Shown: positions 34,625 through 46,044 of the stretch, piece after piece
How the letters are laid out: the number at the start of each line of letters is the position of its first letter
Numbering within the stretch: position 1 is the stretch's first letter
Assembly (NCBI GenBank): GCA_030512335.1
Contig: JAULSU010000001.1
Span: 62,001-126,000 of the forward strand
Length of the DNA: 64,000 nt
Origin: Immersiella caudata
Taxonomy: Eukaryota > Ascomycota > Sordariomycetes > Sordariales > Lasiosphaeriaceae
Direction: 5' to 3'
Translations under genes and position numbers: made by a program
The notes under the pieces: generated by a model
What the model saw: only the letters and a program-made list of their open reading frames with translations
Told to the model about the DNA's origin: nothing
Databases searched by the model: none

Positions 34625-36591
34625 CGTACATGCAACCCCCTTCGCCAGAGACAATGTCCAAAAATGACCAAGAGGGGAGAAAATTGAGTTGCGAAATGAG
34701 ACGCGCCCAAATGGTGTTATCGGTTGTGTATTTGTGAAGTGGATGATGATTGTGGCCCGATCGTCGGCGGTGAGCTAAGCTGAGGCGGACGAAGATCCCG
34801 GGAAATCGGCGGCAAAAATCGCGGGCCGCCTACCCCCTTCTTAGGGCGGTGTCGTGACATGGTTGCGGAATTTCTTCGGGCCCAACATTTGCCCAGTGCA
34901 CTTTCTGCACTTTTTGAGACCGGCCGTCCTTAGCCCTCCGCGCGCCGCTAAGAACGCGCAGCCAGGCATTGCCAGGACGGGGGTAGTGATTTGCAGCTGC
35001 CCCTCATTGCCAGTGACCATTCCACAGCAACATGGGTGCTCGCTTGGCGTCAAATCAGAAGCCTGGGGAGAAAGTGAACCCGCTATTCTGTTCTGTGCCC
35101 TTCCTGCAGCCCCCTTCCCCATCCCTATATGGTCACGTACATATCAGCTGACATTTCCCTGGCCAAGACGACACCGACACGGGCCACACCCAGGACTCGA
35201 ACGAGGGGGAAGCCAAGCCTGCCCTGTCTGTGGGCCGGCTCTTCGTTATCGTCTGGAAGGACCTTTTCTTTTTGAAGATCAGTACGAAGAACAATCACGT
35301 TGACTTGGCTTGCTGTCAACGGATGCTCTCAGAGAACTCACCATATGTTCTTGGGGTTTCGACAGCTGGTTACTTTGCCTTGCGAGACGGACGTTGGCGG
35401 AATTTCCGGCCTTCTTGATATCTCTTGCGATTGTGTCTTGATAGTTGGGTTCTTGTCGCTGCGGTGCTGAGACAAGCTTGTCAAAATCCGGCACGAGCAA
35501 CAGGTGGTCGACTGGATCTCAAAGAAGGGGGCACCGTCGACGAAGACCAAGTTTCGGTCGAGCTTGACGGCCTAGTTTCCAGATATATGATATGGCGGTT
35601 TCTTGTGCAATGCGGAACTTGCCGTGCATCGCGTGGTCGACGGAGATTCCCGCGCCTTTCCCACTGGATGGGTCATCCTCCAGTGGAAGGTGCCGTTCAG
35701 CCCTAGAGCAGGACTCAAAAATCACAGAGATGCCCGAACACTGTCAACGAAAGAATGCCACGCAAGGACGCCACCACAGCCGAGGACGGTCCTGGGGGTT
35801 TCAGCTTCTCCGCCCTTGGCCCTGTGATTGGTTGGTCGCAGTGCGCGTTCCGCAACCTGCGCATTCCATGCATCTGCCCAGTCCGCGCATTCCTACCGGG
35901 CGCATTTGCCAATTTTGCCGATGGGGAATGCGCCCAGAAATGGCCTAAGACAAGCGATTGCTCAGTTTGAAGTGTGCTGGCTCTGGCCTGTTATTGCCGA
36001 ATTGTTGGTTGACCCGGCGCTTTGGTCGGTAGCCCCACAACTTCCCGGCCCGTGCTGACCCACAAAATCCCGAGCCGGTCTTGGCCCGCACCGGCCCTAA
36101 CCGGTCCAGCGGCAATCACAGGTGAGGTCAACTACTGCCATTGTAGGAAAAACCTGTACTCTTGGACACACTCCTCAAGTGATCATCAGTTCCTCCCCAG
36201 GGCAACACGGGCAGGCCTCTAGGACGATATTCAGCACATCACAAGAGGAATGACTTCAATCATGGGATAGCCGAGCTTGTTATTTATTCTGTAAGTAGGT
36301 GGGGATGCGATTTTGGATTGTGACTTGGAGCAGGGCCGGATTTTGGTTCGACAACACTCGATTCCAAGCTGACTCATCCTTGTTGGCCGCTGTAAACCAC
36401 AGTTGTGCTCAACAGGCTCATCCACCAATAATCAGCGTGCGGGGTTCTTGAACCCGTCCATCCATGCGATATCACCAAACACAGCTTCAAAGAAGCTCCA
36501 AAATTCCTAGGGATTGGTCTCATGTCCAATCTGACTGCATTTCAGGCCCGTTTTCACTAGATTCTCCAAAACATCTTTTGTCGTGGCGACA
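34625..36591. other. Long intergenic region between ACPF copies B and C
   Basis: About 2 kb without a convincing gene. Frames at 34854-35303 (+), 35519-35725 (-) and 35592-36058 (+) lack ATG support or family motifs. Composition varies, with a GC-rich block around 34800-35250 and 35800-36110. It may hold old decayed sequence, but nothing identifiable. Confidence 0.4.
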
Positions 36592-38299
36592 ATGGCAACG
36601 ACTCCATACCATGGCATCGAGGGACGATCCGTGGAACAAACAGCCACCTTAGAAGATGACCTTGTGTGGGGCTGTGTAAGTTCATGGTAACCACCGCTTC
36701 TCTTAGTTGCTGACTTACATTCTCTCGGTTCTATAGTGTAGCTGCAAAGACAAATCCTCATGGCTGTTTTTCAAGCCCAACAAGCCAGAGCTCCTATCCA
36801 GACTAACTTTGGAAGGCGCGTACGACAAGTTTATCAGCTTCGACTGGGCCGGGCAGTGGCTAGCGGCAACGACACCATCATGTCTCGAATGCTCGCACAT
36901 AGCCTGCAACGACTGTCCTGTCGACCTTGTCGCGAAATACCAGCCTCTGGACATTGTTCCTGCTGGATGGCCACTCAGATCAAGGGACCCTGGCAGGTTG
37001 TCTTCCTGGCAGACTTGGGGGTACGATGTATTTTCTACCGGTGATGAGATGATGGGTGAAGATTGGTCTACTACTCCTGAGTCAATGATGGATGATACCG
37101 ATGTGGGGAGCGTCGGTGGCGTATCTACCCCTTACGACGGCCCAGCTACACCCGCGACAGAGATAACAATCACTGACTCAAACTCGTTTTACGATTCAAC
37201 ATCGAGTTCCGACGAAGGGGAGGCCGAGGAGGAGGCCGAGGAGGAGGACGAAGACGACGACAGATACCCGTGGGCACAATACCGCGGAGACGTGCAACCG
37301 GCCTTCGCGCAGGCCACCGGCAACGCTCGTCATGCTGTCCGTTTGATCTTGTCTTGGCTGGAACAGCCAAAACGATGCACGGGGCCAGGGTCATCTCCAG
37401 ACTCTCGGGGGTGTCGCATTGGTGTTCATGGAGTCTCGTCAGTGTCGGCCCTTTCTGGCACCACCCCCCGGAGAGCGGCGGGATCTCAGCCCGATGACGA
37501 CGAAGACGACGGCTCAGAACCTACCCAAGGCGTAGCGTCTCATCCACACACATCTCGCGATACCACTGCATTGCTGGCCTGTCCATTCTGGAAACACGAC
37601 CGCGGTCTCTTTACCGAATGCTCTCGCTACAAATTGAAGAGAATTCGCGACGTCAAGCAACACCTCAAGCGAAAGCACAGTGACCGCTTTCACTGCGAGC
37701 GTTGTGGTTTCGACTGCAGGACGGTCGAGCTATCAGAGTCTCATTGTCAATCCAGCACCTGCATCCCCGGCAGATACCGAAGAAGGTGGCTTTCGAAAAC
37801 ACAAAGACGGCTGTTGACTAGGAGATGCAGAGGGTCACCGGAAAAGCAGTGGTACGCCATGTGGGACATTATCTTTCCCCGAGAGACCCCGCCAGACTCT
37901 CCTTTTGTCGCTGATCCGGAGTTCTTGTGCGAGCACATGAGTTCCTTTCGGGATTTTCTAGAGACTCAAGGACCGGAGATCGTTCAACAGTCCGGATTGA
38001 TCGGAAGCCAAGGGTCGGATATAGCGGTGCAGGTCAGGGAGTTCCTGCAGCTGGGACTACGGGTGTATGATGCCTGGGCCGCAAACCAAGGGGCGGCTAT
38101 GACTACACCGGAAGTCGAGAACCAGGTCAGCGAAGCGGCAACCTTTGGCGAAGCTCAGGGCCTAGACATTTCCGATCAAGGAAGAGACTTGTGGGGCCCG
38201 GAAACAAATGGGTTGGTGGAGCAGCTAACAGAGGGCGTTGTGACAAGTCTCCTAGATGTTGACTTTGACGAGTTCGTTGACTTTCAGGACTGCCTTTGA
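36592..38299 (+). CDS. ACPF-type C2H2 zinc-finger protein (copy C)
   Basis: Two exons: 36592-36675 and 36737-38299 (548 aa). The 61 nt intron has GTAAGT donor and TAG acceptor. Junction WGC|CSCKDKSSW mirrors copy A. N-terminal CxxC motifs (CLECSHIACNDC), then a Glu/Asp-rich linker (about residues 160-185). The core has LACPFWKHDRG, RIRDVKQHLKRKH, CERCGFDC, and W...WDIIFPRETPPDSPF. The acidic C-terminus ends near FDEFVDFQDCL. Intact. Same domain order as copy A, so the pair probably arose by local duplication followed by strong divergence outside the finger module. Confidence 0.82.
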
Positions 38300-38828
38300 A
38301 TGAGAACCCCAGATTAGCCTCATACTAAGATTCCGCACTTGCTTTTCTTTGTTCGGGCATACAGGCTCCCCGCTTTGTAAATACATGTAGACGACTGCGT
38401 CAAAGTTGATAAGAAGGCCGTTGTCAAGATGGGATGGCTACCTCAAAGCCGATTGTTCACACACCGAAATCCAATTGACCGATGAGAACGAAAGGGTGCT
38501 GACGGATGCTCTTACACTAAATTACCACCCGCCCGTATGTTGGCAGCTAACTCTTGGGTATCTACCGCCTCCAAGGGTGTTTTGTCGAGCTCGGAGGATG
38601 GTGATGAGGGGAAGCATTTGCGGGAGAGCGGAAATGGAATGGTACGACGCCTCATCAACCCATGATTGGCCTGGCGTTTAATTTTCGCTTGATGACAACG
38701 CATCGGCCCGTGTGGCGACCGCATTTCCGACGACGCGTCGTTTCAGGCGTCGACGGTTTCAGCTGGCATTTCACCAACGCCTGTTTTGGTGTCGCTCCCG
38801 GGATCCAGCCCTACAAGGGGCTACAACT
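38300..38828. other. Intergenic, no feature seen
   Basis: Between ACPF copy C and the CorA-like transporter; the CorA reading frame is open upstream to 38712 but has no ATG there. Confidence 0.5.
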
Positions 38829-41326
38829 ATGGAAGTCCTTCCAGTGCAGCAAGTGCAGCAAGTGCAGCCCGGTCCCCGAGTTCCGCCGGTGGCTTGGCAG
38901 GGGCTCCGAGTGGCCGGCGGCGAAACTGACATCGAGGCCACACAAAACCTCGACAAGGGCACAGTATATCTGATCGAAGGGACCTGCGACAGCGCGACTA
39001 AGAAATATCTCAAGACTCTTCTACCAGACATACCCGATACTTTCTTCGAGATGCAGGCGGTACACACCTTGTCGAGGATCGAGGACGAGATTGACAACAC
39101 CCGCATGTTGATCACCAAGTGGTCTCGAGTAGCAAACCAGGTTCGGGAAGTGTGGATACGGGAGAAACGCTTGAGAGATGGAAACCCCTTCAACGTCAAT
39201 CACCACGACCCTGCGGCTTCAAGTCTTGACCATGAGAAGCTGGTTCACACGTCCCGACCCTATCGACCTTATGATCCGATATTTGAGTATACGTCGATGA
39301 GAGAGACGGCTTCGGAACATGAAGGGAATCTGCAGAGGAAACGAAGCGGACATGATGCCGTTGCTGCGGACGACCCAGAGATGCAGAAACGACCGCGTCG
39401 CAGAACAACGGTTATCGAGCCTAGTTTTCAGGAATTCCAATTCATCCGGCACACCGTCAGGGATTCCCTGTGCATGTACCACGGGGTGGATGTCACGGGA
39501 CAAGAAAGGGGCAAGTCATTCCCTCGGTCGCAAATACAGACGGCGTCGTCAAAAACTAACACTGGCAACTTGTGCCTCTAGTTATCGTACTGTCCGACCC
39601 AGTACACAGCCATCAACGCATCAAGGTGAAATACAGTCTGTGGGCAGGCGGCGAGCCCTCGCAAGATGTTATAAATGGCCGCTGCTTCGAAAACGACGAA
39701 TCAACCCGCACACGCCTCCTTATGCTCCTGGAAGCGTCCCTAAAGCACCCGGGCGGCCCTTCCTCTCTGGTAACCTGGGTGCGCGATGCAATCGTCTGTC
39801 TTATCCTATCCGACGAAACCCGGCTCATGGTCGCCGTCGGCCGCGCCCTGGACGAGATGGAGCTCGCCATGGCCACCAAGACGTACGACCGCTGGCGCAC
39901 CAACGCACCCGCTTGGCGTAACCATCTCTACCACCAGCTCGAAACGCTGAGCTACTTAGAGGATGTACTGGAAGGCTCCGAATTGCTTTCCCGGGTCCGT
40001 TCGAGGCGCACGCACATGGAGTCGCTCGCCCGCCGGCTGGACAGCAGCTTCCAGACGCTGACGGCGACCATGAGCATCATTGAGAGCGGCAAGGCAATAC
40101 AGCAGGCGGAAGAGGTGACGCGGCTTACTAACCTCGCTTTCTTTTTCATACCCCTATCCCTCGTGGCCAGCGTGTTTGGCATGAATGTCATTGTAAGGCA
40201 CCCCTTCCCCTATTTCAATAGGCCCCTTACCTGTATGCTGATGCCAGAATAGGAGTTTGACCAACGCCTCACGAGCTGGATGTGGCTGTCTGCATCGCTG
40301 TTCGTCACGTTCCTGACCTACTCGGTCCGCTTCCGCCGGCCCATCTCGCACGCCATCGTGTCGACCCCTGAGACCGTGCGCACGCTGCGCTGGGGCGCCG
40401 CCTTTGCGCTTTCGCGGCGTGTAGCACAACTTGTCCGCCCCTGGGTCATCCTACTAATCTTCCTGGGCTCCATGGCCGGCTTCGCAGCCGGGTTGTGGCT
40501 TGTCGCCACGCATTCAGGCCTTTCCTCAGACGCACGAATAGGAATTGGGACTGCCCTGGCCGTGGTACCACCCCTGTTCTACTGCCTGCGCTTTCTCAAG
40601 ATGCTTTCTAGACCCGAATCCCTGCCGCAGCTCATATTAATATTCGTTATTTCCGCCGCATGGGGCGCGGCGCTGTGGGGGCTCGCCACAACGCGCGCCC
40701 TGGAGACAAACGATAAGATTGCTGCGGCGCTGAGCATCATCGGCCTCCAGTTCTCATCTTCTGGTCCGTCGTCTGCCCCTATCGTGCTGGTCGGAATTCT
40801 GTACCGCGGTAAAAGGCCGCTCACTGCGAAGCGAATCACGACACGGATGCTACGAGCTATCTTGCGACTTGCCTTCTTGGCGACGTACGGTGTCGTGCTT
40901 TGGAGGCTCTTCGTCAGCTCGGCACTTACCGACATTGCCAAGATCGGAATCGCCATCGGCGTTGCTGGCGTCGTACCGCTCTGTATTGGCACCGTCTGGA
41001 AACTTGCACTCCAAGCTGGAGAACAGAATAGGTGGCCACCTGAGGACGACACGGACGACACAAGCGGGCACTGGCTGTTTTCGAGGAAGTTCCTGCTGCG
41101 ACTCGCTGGCGATTTGATGGTCATGGGGGTTTGCGGCGCGGTTTCTCCCGCGGTATGGAAGCTATCTACGAGCCAGCTCGGTGATGGCACAAAGGTTGCC
41201 ATCGGAATTGGGGCGGTTTGTGTTCCGTGTGGCTTGCTTAACGGACTTGTAGGGTACGCGCCAAACGCTGTCAGGTTCGCGTATGAGATGTGGAATCTGG
41301 ATTTGAATTTTGGGATCGAGTACTGA
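38829..41326 (+). CDS. CorA-like Mg2+ transporter with long membrane extension
   Basis: Three exons: 38829-39510, 39582-40192, 40253-41326 (788 aa). Intron 2 is GTAAGG...TAG (60 nt). Intron 1 (71 nt) reads GCAAGT at 39511, CTAAC and TAG at 39579-39581; only this GC-AG choice keeps the phase (giving ERVIVLSDP). The soluble N-terminal part includes long helices with HMESLARRLDSSFQTL. Then LAFFFIPLSLVASVFGMN is a CorA membrane helix ending in the GMN signature, and WMWLSASLFVTFLTYSV is the second helix. Instead of ending there, the protein continues for about 320 residues with roughly eight more hydrophobic helices. CorA proteins are pentameric divalent-cation channels; the extension is unusual and its role unknown. 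Confidence 0.85.
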
Positions 41327-42446
41327 GGATGCAACGCACAAGGTACGAAGGCTCTGGCCGGAAGAGAGGGGTTACCTGCCCCGTGCAAAAACATGCTGCC
41401 AAGCAGATCAAGAAGTACGTTTACCGAACGTGAGCCGGCGTTAGCTGTATTACAAAAGACCTTACTTCACATCCTAAAATAGCCTTTATCCATTCCAAAA
41501 GGCCTTATCACCATCACAGGAGGCCCGACGAATATCGAGCTACCCTGCTTCCTAATGCTGGTAACGCTAAGCGTACTGGTTAAACGGGCCCTTTCTCATG
41601 GCCGGAGCCTTCGTACCTGCCTCCCGAAGGACTCAGGTGTATTCATATGTGGATAGGAGGTTAGTGAGGGGAGGAATATAACTCCCTAATTCCACCTTAT
41701 TGGCATTCTTGACAACTCGCCTATCCTGTCTAGATCGAGCCAAAGGACTCGGAGGAATTCCTGGTTGTGACGCAATTTTGCCACAGTTCGGCTCAGCTCT
41801 CATCGCAAACCTTCGCGTTGGCTCCCTGAGCACTTGCAGGCCAATGTTGAAATCCGAAGCCTCGCAGGTGTTTTGTCTACGTTTTGGTACACCTGCGCAG
41901 TAGCGAGACGCAAAGTGGTATGCTACCCGTATCGCCCGCCAACCGGGAAATCTCTGACGTAACAACAGAGCAAAGTTAGGCGAATCTATTCGCGGCTAAT
42001 GTTGGAAAGGGTCCGCCAAGACTTCAGCCCTAATATGTCAGCCGGGCAGGTTGCCTTGAAGAGCCCGGTGTTCTAGAACCACAAGCAACCTGGACCTGCC
42101 GGTCTATCTACAAGTCGTGAACCACAAGTGCTTCCGCGGAGCTACCTGATGTTCGGTTGGTCCCGACCCGGTATGAGATATTGCTATTAGTTAGGGCAAT
42201 TTACCAACTCGCCTATGTAAACAAGATCGTGAGATCACACAACACTTGGGAGGGTTTCTATTTTTACGCTGCACTCCAGCAACGTTGCTGTTCCACTGCC
42301 CCGAGAACCTCGGCCGCTGTTGCGGGTACAAATACGGGCTTCTCGCTGCTTTCCTGCCCAGGGGCTAGATATGAGCGCTCACTGATATCTTCCAGTTTCC
42401 TCATTCGGCTCTCCTGTCCCAAGCGCTACCGCTCACCCCCAAAAAA
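41327..42446. other. Intergenic, AT-richer, no gene seen
   Basis: About 1.1 kb between the CorA-like gene and a secreted protein gene. Only short frames; 41633-41965 (-) and 41700-41903 (+) show no family. No tRNA or repeat identified. Confidence 0.45.
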
Positions 42447-42986
42447 ATGAAGTTCCTTCCCTTCGTCTTCCTGACTCTCCTGGGCTGGGCTCAAGCCTCT
42501 CCCGTCCCGGCCCCAAACGAGCTCATTCCCCTTGATACCTCACCCGTGAGCGACGTCGCCCTCATCCCGCGGCAGCAAATCGTCTCCCGCACCATCCACA
42601 TCACTGCCACCACCAAGATCCACGATGACGAAACCTTTGGCGACGATGAATTCACCCGCACCAATGCCCTCGGCCCCGTGATCCTCGGCACCTCGGCCGG
42701 GCACGTCAAGCAAGTCAGCTTCAGCGCCCGGGCTGGCGGCGAGATCCGTGTTGAGGTCTTTTTGACCCTCACGCTCGACCCCAAGGACTTGTCGGTCAAG
42801 GTCAGCTACCTGATTGATCTCTACGAGGGAACCAGTGAGAGCACTTCGGATCTGGATGGGCGGTTGGAGGGCTCGACAGCTGTGAAGAAGGATCGGACGA
42901 TTGAGCATAAGGCGCAGAGGGTTAGGAATACGGACGAGGGTGGGGATTGGGCCGAGGTTACCTTGACGATTGTGAATGCCCCGTAG
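42447..42986 (+). CDS. Small secreted protein, unknown
   Basis: Single exon, 179 aa. The signal peptide MKFLPFVFLTLLGWAQA is followed by SPVPAP and a possible propeptide ending near LIPRQ. The mature part alternates hydrophobic and polar residues (HITATTKIH, EIRVEVFLTLTLD, SVKVSYLIDLYEG), suggesting a beta-sandwich, with acidic loops (HDDETFGDDEF). No cysteines in the mature part. No family recognised; probably secreted. Confidence 0.7.
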   Translation: MKFLPFVFLTLLGWAQASPVPAPNELIPLDTSPVSDVALIPRQQIVSRTIHITATTKIHDDETFGDDEFTRTNALGPVILGTSAGHVKQVSFSARAGGEIRVEVFLTLTLDPKDLSVKVSYLIDLYEGTSESTSDLDGRLEGSTAVKKDRTIEHKAQRVRNTDEGGDWAEVTLTIVNAP

Positions 42987-43136
42987 AGCGGAACGGGGCT
43001 GGTGATGAGAACACTCCTATTGTTGCCGAAATAGCTCTTGTATCAACGTGGTGTCCATCTGCCAGTATATTTGTACACGTGATGCGATGTCTGTATTAGG
43101 ATTGACCCCGTTCAAGTCCGCGGTGCCTGGTCAAGG

Positions 43137-43972
43137 CTACGCCAGAAACACTCCCGTCTTTCCCACAGTCATGCCCAACGACTGCAAATATGCCATGACC
43201 GACCCCTTCGTGACATGTCCACCATAAGTTGACTGAAACCAAGCGGCAAAGGAACCTGTCAGGTCGTTAGCGCTGTCTCCCTGCTTTATGGCTCAGAACC
43301 TTCGGACTCACCAGCTCTCGGCCCCAACACTCTGAACCCCAACGCATCCAGCGACAACGGCATCAGCTGCGCCAAGATACCCAATGCCAGCAGCGTCAGA
43401 AGGATCTTGAGCGCTGCTTCTCCCGGATGTTCCTCCACGTATTTTACCAACTCTACAAAGTGCCCCTTGGCGGCGGTGTAAGCCCTGTCGTACGCCTCCC
43501 GTAGCGCCGGAGCCCATTCTTCGCGTGCGGTCTGCAAGATTTTCTCAATCTCCTTGAGGATCGTCTTTGCCAGCCTGTTTTGGGTGTGTTAAACATGGAA
43601 CGTAGCCGGTATTCAAGGGCAAACTAACCCTTCCATTGAGTTCGCAATTCCACTTTCTTGGAGACGATCGACCTTCACAGCCGCGAGACTTTGAAGCTCA
43701 AGCAACTTGGATGAGAGGAACTCCGAAGCCTCTGAGACCATTGGTTGCTTGGCAATCATTTCAGCAATATCCCTCAAAAGCCCCGGGGATTTGATCAGAT
43801 TCACGAGATCATCGATCTGCGGGAGAGGGACGCCGGGCTTCTCGACATGCAGGCCGGCGTCGACGATCTGTTCTGTGTCAGATTGGGGAAGCGACTCGAA
43901 GGCAGTGCGCCACGCATGGGAAGTCGGGATCGGGGCGCAGAGGGCCTGGAGGAGGAGGGCGGGAAGGACCAT
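43137..43972 (-). CDS. ISG12/IFI6-27-like membrane protein, secretory N-terminus
   Basis: Three exons: 43629-43972, 43312-43574, 43137-43255 (241 aa). Introns of 54 nt (GTTAGT...CAG) and 56 nt (GTGAGT...CTAAC...CAG) keep phase. Without the second intron the frame would stop at 43286; with it, the protein gains the diagnostic ending. The N-terminus has a signal-like segment (MVLPALLLQALCAPIPTSHA), then an amphipathic helical region. The C-terminal 80 residues match the ISG12/IFI6-27 family: a hydrophobic helix (ALKILLTLLALGILAQ), LGFRVLGPRAGSFAAWFQS, YGGHVTKGSVMAYLQSLGM. Animal members are small hydrophobic mitochondrial or ER proteins; fungal members are uncharacterised. Membrane location is inferred. 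Confidence 0.75.
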
Positions 43973-44402
43973 CTTTGACTTTCGCGCGAGGTTTTGAGAA
44001 CTTCACATTTGCGCCTTTGGTCGGGCGTCAACAAGGTAGGTTGATGGCGGAGGAAAGGAAAGGACCAGAGCGCGGGGCATGGCTGCCTGATAAATGCGTT
44101 TTGTTGAGTTGGCTGTCGGATCAAGGTGGGGCTGCAATGTGGTTGGCCCCGTTTGTCGGCCACTCGAGGTTGTACGACATGCAGCTGTCCGTCCAAGAGA
44201 CCAATTAGCTACCTTGGGTGGCAACTTCTGTTTATCTTTAGCCATTGCCGTGGATTCCTCCTGTGCTCTTGAAAAGACAGGTAAAAAAAAAGAAACGAGT
44301 GCAAAAACCCCTCTAGTCGAAACTCAACACCCATCCTTGAGATCATCCCTCAATAGAGACCGACCAAGTTGGAGAGCTTTCATTCTGAAAACAGAAATCT
44401 CT
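43973..44402. other. Intergenic, no feature seen
   Basis: 5' region of the ISG12-like gene and 3' flank of the F-box gene (both -). Short frames only. Confidence 0.5.
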
Positions 44403-45563
44403 TCAACCTGATGCAGCGACCACACCCTTGTGAATTTCTACAGCAAACTGACCCAACCCCTTCCCCTTTTCCTCCTCCCTCTCCAGCCGTTCCGCCATCC
44501 AAAACTCCTGCGCCCTCCGACACCAAACGAAATGCTTCATGAACCCCCTTCTCGAATATACCCTATCCACCAGCTCCTTGATTGGACTCCCGCAGTGTGG
44601 CATATGTCCCGCCCCCACCGCCTTTGCAATTTCTCTCGTCCAGTTCCGCTCACACCCCTTGCATTGCACTCCCATCTGCTCTCTCACCTCCCTTCCGTCT
44701 ACCTCCAGCGGCGGAATTAAGACCAAACACATGTAGCAGAGATCACACTTCAATTGATCAACATTCCCTCCCCCTGTCGTGGGCGCGACCTCAACAGGAA
44801 CTCCCTCTGGGACCCTTGTCTTCGAAACAAGCCATGACTTCCTTGCAAACACGCCCCTCCTCTTCCCATCCCCGACATTGGTATGCCTATCAGCAGAATA
44901 TGCCCTCGGCACAGACCTGACAATCCAAAACCGATCGTTCTCATAGCGAGAAAGGGCTTTCTTCTGCTCCGCGGTGACTCGCAAAAGGTGAAAGTCCGGG
45001 TTCGAATAGGGGCTGATGCACCGTCTGCAGCAGCGCTGGAGGGTTGGCATGAAGACGTATTGTCCGAATTCACCGCAGAGGTGACACGTCTGGATTGTCG
45101 CAAGGTCGTAGACTGTGTGCAGGGTGGTTTTGCCCAGTACGCCGAAGCGCATGCATGCGATGAGGGCGATCGTTGCGTGTGTGGCGAGTAACTCGTAAAG
45201 GGGCAGGGAGGAAACGACTTCGCGGAAGCGTTGGTTGACGTGGCGAAGGTGAAGGAGGGTGCGGATGGGAAGGTATTGGATGATGTGCTGGAGCGTTTCG
45301 ATGGGGAAGATGCTGAGCGTTCCGAGGTTGGAAGTGGGCGAGCGAAGAAAGGAAGATAGGAAGAAGTAGCAGACTGGGGAAGATAGAGAGGAGTTGAACT
45401 CGGCGTAACCCGTTCGGTTGTCTTCGGGGTGAAATGTGGCGGTACAGAGCAGGGTGCCGATGTCAGGGATGGTATTGGTGTGGTACGGTTGTTGGGATTG
45501 GTCTTCTGGGGAAAGAAGACGCCGTTCGTCGACGGGGTGGAAGATCTGCTTCGGGATGCACAT
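44403..45563 (-). CDS. F-box protein
   Basis: Single exon, 386 aa. After about 85 N-terminal residues an F-box follows: LSIFPIETLQHIIQYLPIR and LRHVNQRFREVVSS. Then come CxxC-type clusters: TCHLCGEF, RCCRRC, CDLCYMC, CKGCERN, likely zinc-binding. The C-terminal end is charged (RLEREEEKGKG). The F-box would bind Skp1 and place the protein in an SCF ubiquitin ligase; the Cys clusters may bind the substrate. Cys-rich F-box proteins of this form are frequent in filamentous ascomycetes. It is intact, in contrast to the F-box relic at 30335-31834, with which it shares only general architecture. Confidence 0.8.
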   Translation of the reverse strand: MCIPKQIFHPVDERRLLSPEDQSQQPYHTNTIPDIGTLLCTATFHPEDNRTGYAEFNSSLSSPVCYFFLSSFLRSPTSNLGTLSIFPIETLQHIIQYLPIRTLLHLRHVNQRFREVVSSLPLYELLATHATIALIACMRFGVLGKTTLHTVYDLATIQTCHLCGEFGQYVFMPTLQRCCRRCISPYSNPDFHLLRVTAEQKKALSRYENDRFWIVRSVPRAYSADRHTNVGDGKRRGVFARKSWLVSKTRVPEGVPVEVAPTTGGGNVDQLKCDLCYMCLVLIPPLEVDGREVREQMGVQCKGCERNWTREIAKAVGAGHMPHCGSPIKELVDRVYSRRGFMKHFVWCRRAQEFWMAERLEREEEKGKGLGQFAVEIHKGVVAASG

Positions 45564-45636
45564 GATTGCGGTTGAGTGAGGAGCTGGGAAAAGATACAGG
45601 AATGGCTGACCCCATTAACTCGGCTGCGAGATGGGT

Positions 45637-45955
45637 TTATATCCTGCTCTCAACACCTCGGGGCATCCACGAATACCTGGTTGACGTGGTCAAGGAGAAA
45701 TGATCCGATGTCTTTTTAGAAGTGTGCAGAGAACCCGACGCAGGGAGTGGTTGGATCCCCTCAGCGATATCTGCAGCTGCAATGCAGCCAAGAAAATCTA
45801 GGACTTTGGGGCTCATCCAGCGGGGTGCATGGGGGGCACACCAACTCACGTAGCCAATCATCAAAGGGCCCGACATTTTTGCGGTGATGCCTGCCATGGA
45901 GGATGCAGAGTGGCAACTTGAAGCCGATGTTGAGGTCGAAAGGGGGACGGGACAT
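45637..45955 (-). CDS. Short hypothetical protein
   Basis: Two-exon model, 45850-45955 and 45637-45776 (81 aa). A 73 nt intron has GTGAGT donor and CAG acceptor; exon lengths 106 and 140 keep the frame. The start MSRPPFDLNIGFKLPL and the block HHRKNVGPFDDWL look protein-like; the second exon is Ser/Thr-rich. No signal peptide, no family recognised. Unspliced reading would give 64 aa. Support is the good intron only. Confidence 0.45.
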
Positions 45956-46044
45956 GGTGGCACGGTGGGTAACAAGAGAGTCAATTAATGCTGATTAATT
46001 TATACAGGCGCAGCCTCCCACAGCTAAAACCTATGACAAACAGC

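Noticed and set aside
35185..35215. tRNA-like T-arm (reverse strand CGTTCGAGTCCTGGGTG)
   Set aside because: No acceptor stem, D-arm or anticodon arm could be fitted around it.
34854..35303. 149 aa plus-strand frame between the ACPF copies
   Set aside because: Pro/Cys-rich by composition and no recognisable domain or splice support.
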